A DNA stretch of 35,394 nt, from assembly GCA_040757115.1 (NCBI GenBank), contig JBFLYA010000012.1, forward strand, positions 1 through 35,394, given 5' to 3'. Each line of letters begins with the position of its first letter. Within the stretch, counting starts at the first letter, position 1. Positions 1 to 4,938 of this stretch are shown in pieces. The position numbers and the translations under genes are program-made. The DNA is from a bacterium. GTDB lineage: Bacteria > UBA9089 > CG2-30-40-21 > SBAY01. Below the pieces are notes generated by a model that did no database searches, had not been told where the DNA came from, and worked only from the letters and a program-made list of their open reading frames with translations.

Positions 1-175
1 ATTCGTGCCAAAAACTTCTATCATATTGAGTCCTATCCAAAAACTTGAACATCGAGTAATAGAAATTTATGGAAATTTGTTGTTTTCCACAATCAATTTC
101 TACCTATTTCTATAAATTTCAATCTATATTCTATTATCTTATCTCCATATCACTCTTATCTCCTTATCCCCTTTC
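1..175. other. AT-rich stretch without a recognisable gene
   Basis: No open frame of interest, RNA gene or clear repeat is visible. Because the CTGAACGGTTACG sequence at 196-208 has the orientation of a right-hand element end, this stretch is probably the interior of a palindromic element whose left end lies outside the window. That is inference only. Confidence 0.4.
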
Positions 176-277
176 TTACACTTTTGATATATAGCCTGAA
201 CGGTTACGTTTTTTTAGATCAATCTGTTCTAAAAGTTGAACAGTGCTTCCATCATAAATTCCTTTAACTGCCAGCAT
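176..277 (-). pseudogene. Truncated antitoxin-like protein (MLxxKGxYDG type)
   Basis: The minus strand has a strong Shine-Dalgarno (GGAGGTGAAGG, complement of 281-291) just before an ATG at 277. The 33-residue product begins MLAVKGIYDGSTVQLLEQID and then runs K-K-R-N-R-S into the palindromic repeat end at 208-196 before stopping at 176. The beginning resembles small antitoxin-family proteins of about 70-80 residues that often pair with PIN-domain toxins. This is family recognition from memory. The second half is missing, replaced by repeat sequence. Together with the adjacent UPF0175-like remnant it looks like a degraded toxin-antitoxin locus; no toxin gene is visible. Confidence 0.5.
196..208. 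repeat. Right end of a GTAACCGTTCAG-family palindromic element
   Basis: CTGAACGGTTACG here is the same as the right terminus of the elements at 316-557 and 11655-11769. The matching left end (CGTAACCGTTCAG) is not found between 1 and 195, so the element would extend beyond the window. It lies inside the reading frame of the antitoxin-like remnant at 176-277 and ends that protein's similarity. Confidence 0.6.
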
Positions 278-314
278 CTACCTTCACCTCCATTTCTATT
301 TTACTCTAATTTTT

Positions 315-558
315 CGTAACCGTTCAGCCACAGAGGCTCAGAGTTCACAGAGAATTAGAGAAATTAGCCACAAATGGACACGAATTAACCTCTGACATTC
401 GATAAATGTAGTGCGAACCTTTAGGTTCGCTTTCCTGCTTGCCAGAAGCGAGGCTAACGTCTCGCACTACAAATCTTTTTATTATTCGTGTTCATTCGTG
501 GTTATATATTCCCTCTGTGTTCTCTGTGACTCTGTGGCTATATCCCTGAACGGTTACC
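315..558. repeat. Nested palindromic element with GTAACCGTTCAG ends
   Basis: The left end CGTAACCGTTCAG (315-327) is inverted at 546-557 (CTGAACGGTTAC). Inside this outer pair are further concentric pairs: GCCACAGAG-type words (328-352 against about 515-538), ACACGAAT-type words (near 379-386 and 486-499), and a core hairpin with arms GTAGTGCGA and TCGCACTAC (about 409-417 and 463-471). The layers are separated by unmatched spacers, so the element looks like palindromes inserted inside palindromes. It contains no coding sequence. Its right edge abuts the UPF0175-like remnant exactly where that protein's similarity ends. Confidence 0.75.
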
Positions 559-668
559 AATTTTAAAGCAGCCAGCTCCTTTAATTTTTGAGAAAACTGC
601 TACTTTGTAGTACCCAGAACAGCAAGAACCTCATCTGGTATCCCTACTTGAGCTACACTCATACCCAT
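558..668 (-). pseudogene. UPF0175-like antitoxin remnant
   Basis: The minus strand reads from an ATG at 668, with GGAGG (complement of 677-681) as Shine-Dalgarno. The first 22 codons give MGMSVAQVGIPDEVLAVLGT followed by T-K, then an in-frame TAG at 602-600. Beyond the stop the same frame continues Q-F-S-Q-K-L-K-E-L-A-A-L-K-L up to the repeat boundary at 558. The IPDEVL..LG and LKELAALKL pattern is that of the UPF0175 family, normally about 80-90 residues. The conserved second half (helix-turn-helix-like) is absent. The internal stop plus truncation make it a pseudogene; family assignment is moderately sure. Confidence 0.55.
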
Positions 669-745
669 TAAAGTCACCTCCTTGATAGGAATTTGCTTTT
701 TGACTGTTTTTAGATTGTGTATCCATTTTTAGCCATTCTGAAGAT

Positions 746-774
746 ATTCTATCACAAATTTTATCCTATGTCAA
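746..774 (-). promoter_or_regulatory. Sigma70-type promoter for the antitoxin remnants
   Basis: On the minus strand TTGACA (complement of 769-774) is followed after 17 bp by TAGAAT (complement of 746-751). It points toward the remnant at 668 and lies back to back with the promoter at 837-865. A copy of the TTAGC..TTCTGAAGATA motif (729-746) touches its -10 box. Confidence 0.6.
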
Positions 775-836
775 CAAAAAATCCCAGTCTATTTATCCCG
801 CAATTTGATTTTTTTTAATTTTAATTAAAAAAAATG

Positions 837-865
837 TTGACAAAATTAAAGAAAAAGTGTAAAAT
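837..865 (+). promoter_or_regulatory. Sigma70-type promoter for the TPR gene leader
   Basis: TTGACA (837-842), a 17-bp spacer and TAAAAT (860-865) form a near-consensus promoter. Transcription should start near 872, about 195 nt before the start codon at 1069, leaving room for the structured leader at 912-1035. It sits in a strongly AT-rich stretch. Confidence 0.7.
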
Positions 866-911
866 ATATTCTAATTATAATTATCTTCAGAAAAGCTAAT
901 TATAATAATGT

Positions 912-1035
912 GTAATTATTTAGCCATCTGAAGTGAAACAACAGGCAATGGTTGTTAGGTTCAGGGAGCAAGGTAAAAAATAAGCTCCAGTGCTTCGTGA
1001 ATTTACTGTCTCACTTCACGGGGGTAAATAATTAC
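912..1035 (+). promoter_or_regulatory. Structured 5' leader, candidate cis-regulatory RNA
   Basis: An 11-bp outer helix is formed by GTAATTATTTA (912-922) and TAAATAATTAC (1025-1035). Inside it TGAAGTGA (929-936) pairs with TCACTTCA (1011-1018), ACAAC (938-942) with GTTGT (951-955), and GGAGC (965-969) with GCTCC (984-988), giving a closed multi-branch fold. An alternative helix CGTGAA (996-1001) with TTCACG (1015-1020) competes with the second helix, so two states are possible. The sequence does not match the core motifs of SAM, TPP, cobalamin, glycine or c-di-GMP-I riboswitches that I could recall. The function is unknown. Confidence 0.5.
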
Positions 1036-1068
1036 TAAAATTTTAATATGAATGAGGAGGGAAAGATA

Positions 1069-2226
1069 ATGAGAGGAATAAAGTTTCTCTTTTTATGGGT
1101 TATGATTTTTATTTTGGTCGCACCAATAATAAGTTCAGCCCAGACGCTGGCAGAGACAAAAGAAAAGGCAAAAAAGAGATTTGACACAGGCTATCAGTTG
1201 TATTTTAAGAGTAATTTTGAAGGAGCGGAGAAGGAATTTAGTAAGGCAATTGAATTAGACCCGTCAAATCCGGAGTATCATTTCTTTTTAGCGAAGAGTT
1301 ATTATAAGCAAAAGAATTCTTCTAAAGCGATTGATGAACTTAGGCTGGCAATCGGGATTAAACCTGAATATTTACAGTCTCATTTACTTTTAGGTGATAT
1401 TTATTTTGAAAGAGAAAATTGGACAGAGGCAGAGAAAGCCTATTTAAAAGCAGATGAGTTAGATGACAAAAATTTTGATGCCAATTTTAAAGTAGGACAG
1501 GTTTATATCAAACTAAAAAATGTAGATAAGGCGATTACACATTTAAGTAAGGCAAAGAGATTAAATGGAAGTGAACCTTATGTTTCGTTTTATTTAGGTC
1601 AGGCTTATTTGGAAAAAGAGGAAATCTCTTTAGCGGTAAGTGAATTTGATAATGCGATTCGGCTCCAAACCAATAATCCACTTTTCTATTATTGGCGAGG
1701 GAATGCCTTTTTTGCCGCAGGAGATTATCGAGACCCAAATGATTATAATTGGCGCTCGGTGGTAGATTATCAACAAACCATAGAATTTGGATTGACTACT
1801 CCGTATGTTTATTTTATGTTTGGGAATACCTTACTTAATCGGGCATTTTATTGCCTCACGGTTAAGAGAGATACAGATAGTTTAGACTTATTGGAACGGT
1901 CAATTGTCAAATATCAAGAGGTAACTGTATTAGAACCAAATGCTTCTAATGCCTACAATAATTTAGGGCTTGCTTATTATTACCTGGGTCGATTGGATGA
2001 AGCGATTGAGGCATATAGAAAGGCAATTGACCTTGAGCCAGTGGTAGCATTCTTCCATGATAACTTAGCAGATGTGTATTACAAAAAGGCTAATTTTAAT
2101 GAGGCAATTGCTCAGTGGAAGTTAATTCAAGAATTAGACCCAAATTATGTCTTAAGTGATGTCTACTTCCCTACGCCACAAAAACCCATTAAAGAGAAAT
2201 TACGAGAGGCAGCAAGAAGGAAATAA
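1069..2226 (+). CDS. Secreted tetratricopeptide-repeat (TPR) protein
   Basis: 385 residues from the ATG at 1069, chosen because GGAGGG (1056-1061) lies at the right distance; an upstream in-frame ATG at 1048 has no ribosome binding site. The N-terminus is a signal peptide (M-R-G-I-K, a hydrophobic core of about 17 residues, then ISSAQT), so the protein should be periplasmic or surface-exposed. The rest is about eight to nine TPR units with the usual pattern, for example GAEKEFSKAIELDPSNPEYH and LGLAYYYLGRLDEAIEAYRK. TPR superhelices mediate protein-protein contacts; no catalytic domain is present. It has its own promoter and a long structured leader and is not in an operon with rpmG, which has its own promoter. 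The partner cannot be told from context. Confidence 0.85.
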   Translation: MRGIKFLFLWVMIFILVAPIISSAQTLAETKEKAKKRFDTGYQLYFKSNFEGAEKEFSKAIELDPSNPEYHFFLAKSYYKQKNSSKAIDELRLAIGIKPEYLQSHLLLGDIYFERENWTEAEKAYLKADELDDKNFDANFKVGQVYIKLKNVDKAITHLSKAKRLNGSEPYVSFYLGQAYLEKEEISLAVSEFDNAIRLQTNNPLFYYWRGNAFFAAGDYRDPNDYNWRSVVDYQQTIEFGLTTPYVYFMFGNTLLNRAFYCLTVKRDTDSLDLLERSIVKYQEVTVLEPNASNAYNNLGLAYYYLGRLDEAIEAYRKAIDLEPVVAFFHDNLADVYYKKANFNEAIAQWKLIQELDPNYVLSDVYFPTPQKPIKEKLREAARRK

Positions 2227-2299
2227 ATTACATCATATCTTAAAACTACATTTCCACTCTACTTAATTTCTGGCAAAAAAATCTTTTTTAAAAATTTTC

Positions 2300-2329
2300 T
2301 TGACAAAAATTTAGATAATATAGTATAAT
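2300..2329 (+). promoter_or_regulatory. Sigma70-type promoter of rpmG-tRNA-secE-nusG
   Basis: TTGACA (2300-2305), an 18-bp spacer and a perfect TATAAT (2324-2329) lie about 45 bp before rpmG. The genes that follow (rpmG, tRNA-Trp, secE, nusG) have no other clear promoter, so this probably drives all four. Confidence 0.75.
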
Positions 2330-2372
2330 TAAAATTCTTGTGTTTAATTTTGGTAAAAGGAGATTTTAAAAA

Positions 2373-2525
2373 ATGCCACGAGAGATAATTATTCTGGCAT
2401 GTTCAGAGTGTAAAAATCGGAATTATTCTACAACCAAAAATAAGAAAAAGCATACAGAAAAACTTGAGTTGAAAAAATACTGTCGAACTTGTAGAACTCA
2501 TACACTACATAAGGAAACGAAGTAG
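2373..2525 (+). CDS. rpmG: 50S ribosomal protein L33
   Basis: A 50-residue frame, [20 protein letters not shown] at the start, then a basic stretch and [14 protein letters not shown] at the end. The two CxxC pairs (C10/C13 and C37/C40) are the zinc-ribbon form of L33, and the length is typical. AGGAGA (2358-2363) provides the ribosome binding site. L33 is a small component of the large ribosomal subunit near the E site. The order rpmG, tRNA-Trp, secE, nusG is a common bacterial arrangement, which supports the call. Confidence 0.95.
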   Translation: MPREIIILACSECKNRNYSTTKNKKKHTEKLELKKYCRTCRTHTLHKETK

Positions 2526-2534
2526 TTGGGTAAC

Positions 2535-2612
2535 AGGCCCGTGGCTCAATTTGGTTAGAGCATCGGTCTCCAAAACCGAGGATTACAGGTTCGAGTCCTG
2601 TCGGGCCTGCCA
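2535..2612 (+). tRNA. trnW: tRNA-Trp (anticodon CCA)
   Basis: The acceptor stem AGGCCCG (2535-2541) pairs with CGGGCCT (2602-2608), followed by discriminator G and an encoded CCA (2610-2612). The anticodon stem-loop has arms TCGGT and ACCGA around loop CTCCAAA, giving anticodon CCA for UGG codons. The T arm contains the GGTTCGAGTCC consensus. It lies 9 bp after rpmG and is probably processed from the same transcript. Confidence 0.97.
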
Positions 2613-2707
2613 GAAGACAGAGGTCAAAAGTCAAAAAACAGATATTAAGGGAATATCTTTAAAATGTATGTGTTTAGCGTGTTCCAAAGTGCGTTGATTT
2701 GAGACTT

Positions 2708-2844
2708 ATAGTAGTTATTAACGAAAATTTCTCATAGAACAGATATAGCAACAGGGTTGATGGTTGATAGTTTATAGTTGATAGTTTCATAGACTATCAA
2801 CTATCAACAATACTAATGTGAACTTTTGGTTAATACTTACTATA
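2708..2844. repeat. Nested palindrome with heptamer core between tRNA-Trp and secE
   Basis: Outer arms TATAGTAGTTATTAACGAAAA (about 2708-2728) and an imperfect inverse at 2822-2844 enclose a core of 7-bp words (GATAGTT / TATAGTT). The core forms a perfect 9-bp hairpin, GTTGATAGT (2777-2785) with ACTATCAAC (2793-2801). The right edge is only a few bases before secE, so it may affect translation of secE or processing of the tRNA end. No gene is present in 2613-2850. Confidence 0.6.
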
Positions 2845-2866
2845 TTTTCTGATGGGAGAGAGAGTT

Positions 2867-3091
2867 GTGAAAGAGAAAATAAAAGAACTAATTTTTAAAG
2901 CAAAAAAATTCCTGAATGAGGTCTGGACCGAAGTTAATCCAAAACAAGGTAAGGTTTCCTGGCCTGACCGTAAAACAATTATTGGTTCTACGGCGGTAGT
3001 TATTATCTGCGTTCTGATTATCACCTTATATATTTATCTTGCGGATGTTATTTTTATTGTCGTGGTTAACCAGCTTATTGGTCGGAGGTAG
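2867..3091 (+). CDS. secE: Protein translocase subunit SecE
   Basis: 74 residues from a GTG at 2867, preferred because GGGAGAGAG (2854-2862) is a fair Shine-Dalgarno for it; the in-frame ATG at 2852 has none. The protein has an amphipathic basic N-terminal part, the family signature F-L-N-E-V-W-T-E-V-N-P and K-V-S-W-P-D-R-K, and one C-terminal membrane helix (about residues 43-68). This is the single-span form of SecE typical of most bacteria other than enterics. SecE clamps SecY in the SecYEG channel of the inner membrane. Its stop codon is one base from the nusG start, so the two are translationally coupled. Confidence 0.95.
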   Translation: MKEKIKELIFKAKKFLNEVWTEVNPKQGKVSWPDRKTIIGSTAVVIICVLIITLYIYLADVIFIVVVNQLIGRR

Positions 3092-3092
3092 A

Positions 3093-3623
3093 ATGAGTAA
3101 AAATTGGTATGTTATTCATACTTATTCTGGATATGAGAATAAAGTAAAGACAAATTTAGAGCAACGACTTCAATCAATGGGACTGGGAGATAAAATTGCT
3201 CAAATTGTTATTCCTACTGAAGAAGTTACTGAAATACGCGGTGGCAAGAAAAGAAAAGTCCCAAGGAAATTTTTCCCGGGGTATGTATTGATAGAAATGG
3301 AAATGGCTGATGACACCTGGCATATTGTCAGACATACACCCGGAGTATTTGGATTTGTTGGCGACAAGAATAAACCAATTCCATTGAGTGAAGTAGAGGT
3401 TAAAGAGATTATTCATGGAGCAATACCAGGAGTTTCGAGATTAAAACCTTCTTTAAAATTTGAAAAGGACGAACCCATCCGGGTTATTCAAGGACCTTTT
3501 ACTAACTTTATTGGAACGGTTGGAGAGATAGACCAAAAACAAGGAAAATTAAGAGTGATGATGAATATCCTCGGTAGAATAACACCGGTCGAAGTAGAAT
3601 TTCATCAAGTGGAGAAGTTGTAA
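3093..3623 (+). CDS. nusG: Transcription termination/antitermination protein NusG
   Basis: 176 residues from ATG 3093, with GGAGG (3084-3088) as ribosome binding site inside the end of secE; the frame extends upstream of this ATG but without support. The N-terminal NGN domain (residues 1 to about 110) starts M-S-K-N-W-Y-V-I-H-T-Y-S-G-Y-E-N-K and contains the RKFFPGYVLIEMEMADDTWH core that contacts the RNA polymerase clamp. The C-terminal KOW domain (about 120-176) has IRVIQGPFTNFIGTVGEIDQ. NusG suppresses pausing and links polymerase to Rho or ribosomal S10. The usual next gene, rplK, is instead about 8.2 kb away. Confidence 0.97.
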   Translation: MSKNWYVIHTYSGYENKVKTNLEQRLQSMGLGDKIAQIVIPTEEVTEIRGGKKRKVPRKFFPGYVLIEMEMADDTWHIVRHTPGVFGFVGDKNKPIPLSEVEVKEIIHGAIPGVSRLKPSLKFEKDEPIRVIQGPFTNFIGTVGEIDQKQGKLRVMMNILGRITPVEVEFHQVEKL

Positions 3624-3638
3624 CAAAGGTCAGCTTTT

Positions 3639-3731
3639 TCATCCGGACTACCTCCTTAATGTTTGGGGCAATGTCTAAAAAGACAACCCTCTTCTATTAT
3701 ATCAGATATCGGGTAGTCTGGATGACTTTTT
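3639..3731 (+). terminator. Inverted repeat with T-run after nusG
   Basis: TCATCCGGACTACC (3639-3652) is inverted at 3712-3725 (GGTAGTCTGGATGA), 13 of 14 pairs, followed by CTTTTTAT. The large loop (about 59 nt) holds a small GTCT...AGAC hairpin. It can act as a terminator closing the rpmG-nusG unit, consistent with rplK being distant. Alternatively it is a repeat related to the neighbouring REP-associated transposase remnant. Confidence 0.5.
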
Positions 3732-3841
3732 ATAAATCTTTTTTAATATCTTTGAAATATAAAAGTATTATACCAGACCTCGAAAGCAGAATTAACTTGA
3801 CAAAATGAGAAAGATAAAGATTATGTTATTATAAAAGTTAT

Positions 3842-4284
3842 TATGGCAAGACCACAAGACCATGGAGAGTACAATACCAAGGTGCAATATATCATGTAAT
3901 GTCCAGAGGGGTGGCTCAACAGGAGATATTTCGTATTGAAGATGACTATCATCGATTTTTAGACTATCTTGAGAAGAGTGTGGATAAATATGGATTAGAG
4001 ATATTTGCTTTTGTGCTAATGTCGAATCATTATCATTTATTTGTGCGAACAAAGGAGGCAAATCTTTCTAATGCACTACAATGGTTGCAAACAGAAAGGG
4101 ATGTAGCCATTTATATATTATATATAGTCATACTGGATTGAGTAATAAAGAGATAGGTGAGATATTTGGAGTAAGTCCAACAGCGATAGGTAAGGCAAGT
4201 ATCCGAGTAAGAAATCAGATGAGCGACCATAAAGGATTTAAAAAGAAGGTAGAAGATATAGTTAATTCTGCTTTCGAGATCTGA
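3842..4284 (+). pseudogene. REP-associated tyrosine transposase (RAYT), decayed
   Basis: Three frames of one gene can be read. 3842 starts M-A-R-P, then a frame change leads to RPWRVQYQGAIYHVMSRGVA and a continuous stretch to A-L-Q-W-L-Q-T (about 3862-4092). This contains the HUH motif region V-L-M-S-N-H-Y-H-L-F-V of IS200/RAYT-type transposases. After a large internal deletion and another frame change comes HTGLSNKEIGEIFGVSPTAI, the C-terminal helix-turn-helix typical of longer RAYTs, ending at 4284. Full-length members are about 230-330 residues, so roughly half is missing. RAYTs are single-strand transposases associated with palindromic REP sequences; this copy cannot be active. Confidence 0.8.
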
Positions 4285-4299
4285 CCCCAATATAGTTTC

Positions 4300-4470
4300 G
4301 TGACCCCAATATGGTTTGTCCTTTGGGATAGGAGGACAGCCCTTGCCCCTGCGGTTAAAAAGGCAAAGGAACTTGAGGAAAGGGAAGAAAGGATAGAAAA
4401 GGCGCTCAAGGAATATGCGATTCAACAACCTAAATTAGCAGCAGTTTTAAGAGAAGTTGGAATTTTGTAA
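4300..4470 (+). pseudogene. Unknown C-terminal gene fragment
   Basis: An open frame ends at 4470 and encodes a charged helical tail including KKAKELEEREERIEKALKEY and A-V-L-R-E-V-G-I-L. A GTG at 4300 could start it but has no ribosome binding site. Just upstream is a 19-bp direct duplication, TGACCCCAATATAGTTT (4282-4298) and TGACCCCAATATGGTTT (4301-4317), which looks like a recombination scar next to the transposase remnant. I do not recognise the family. It may be the end of a larger gene whose front was lost. Confidence 0.35.
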
Positions 4471-4483
4471 AAACTTGACTAAA

Positions 4484-4532
4484 GATGAAACACTTATGTT
4501 CACAGCGAGTGGACATAAATGAAGAGGAAAAT
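4484..4532 (+). repeat. Covarying hairpin unit, divergent copy
   Basis: ATGTTCAC (4496-4503) pairs with GTGGACAT (4509-4516), with one G-T wobble, and is followed by a degenerate GAGGAAAAT and then TTAATGGGACGCAGATT. The same succession follows the hairpin unit at 13737-13792. The downstream stretch to about 4626 contains ACGCAGATTTTCGCAGAT words and ends with ATTTTCAGG (about 4617-4625). The region 4471-4675 holds no gene. Confidence 0.6.
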
Positions 4533-4675
4533 TAATGGGACGCAGATTTTCGCAGATAAACACAGATGAATTAGAGAATTAGATTTTTAACTTTGTGTGT
4601 CTTTGTGTAAAGAAAACTATTTTCAGGAAAAAACAATAACTTTGTTCTTTGACAATTTAATATGTTTTTTTTGTG

Positions 4676-4705
4676 TTGACAGAGGAAAGAGAGTAGTGGT
4701 ATAAT
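4676..4705 (+). promoter_or_regulatory. Sigma70-type promoter for the glycosyltransferase/secreted-protein operon
   Basis: TTGACA (4676-4681), an 18-bp spacer and TATAAT (4700-4705) give a consensus promoter 22 bp before the ATG at 4728. The three following genes are separated by 1 and 5 bases and are probably cotranscribed from here. Confidence 0.75.
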
Positions 4706-4727
4706 GGATAAGTGATGAGGTGAAGAG

Positions 4728-4937
4728 ATGGGGAAGAAAGATAGAAGACAGAAGTCAGAAGTCAGAGAACAGAAAAAGAGGAAGTGGAAGGTTCATCTTA
4801 AAATTCCAAAGTTTCTCATTCCAAAGGATGAGCCGATTGTGCCAAAGGCATTTACTCCAATAGATTATGTGGGTGGGATAGTGGTATTTTTTATCTGCGG
4901 GAGAGTATATCTATATACGATAGAGGAAATGGAATAA
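4728..4937 (+). CDS. Small single-span membrane protein, unknown
   Basis: 69 residues starting at an ATG with AGGTGAAG (4719-4726) upstream. The N-terminus D-R-R-Q-K-S-E-V-R-E-Q-K-K is encoded by the intergenic word GTCAGAA/GTCAGAG, so it is recruited repeat DNA. The middle has a basic stretch and PKDEPIVPKAFTPIDYVGG, followed by a hydrophobic segment (about residues 47-62) and a short acidic end. No family is recognised. Its stop is one base before the glycosyltransferase start at 4939, suggesting coupled translation and perhaps a helper role. The good promoter and ribosome binding site argue that it is expressed. Confidence 0.55.
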   Translation: MGKKDRRQKSEVREQKKRKWKVHLKIPKFLIPKDEPIVPKAFTPIDYVGGIVVFFICGRVYLYTIEEME

Positions 4938-4938
4938 T

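Larger units (their letters stand above)
729..936. promoter_or_regulatory. Three copies of a TTAGC..TTCTGAAGATA motif around divergent promoters
   Basis: TTAGCCATTCTGAAGATA occurs at 729-746 on plus, TTAGCTTTTCTGAAGATA at 882-899 on minus (16 of 18 bases shared), and a shortened TTAGCCATCTGAAG at 920-933 on plus. Copy one overlaps the minus-strand -10 box and copy two lies just downstream of the plus-strand start site. The arrangement is what an operator shared by divergent promoters would look like, but no regulator is known. Confidence 0.4.

Noticed and set aside
912-1035. Known riboswitch or SRP/6S RNA
   Set aside because: Core motifs of SAM, TPP, cobalamin, glycine, c-di-GMP-I riboswitches and of SRP RNA are not found, so only a generic structured leader is claimed.
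2226-2299. Intrinsic terminator after the TPR gene
   Set aside because: Runs of A and T are present but no GC-containing stem of useful length is seen.
3039-3092. Longer NusG start
   Set aside because: These codons overlap secE and have no ribosome binding site; ATG 3093 matches the family start and follows GGAGG.
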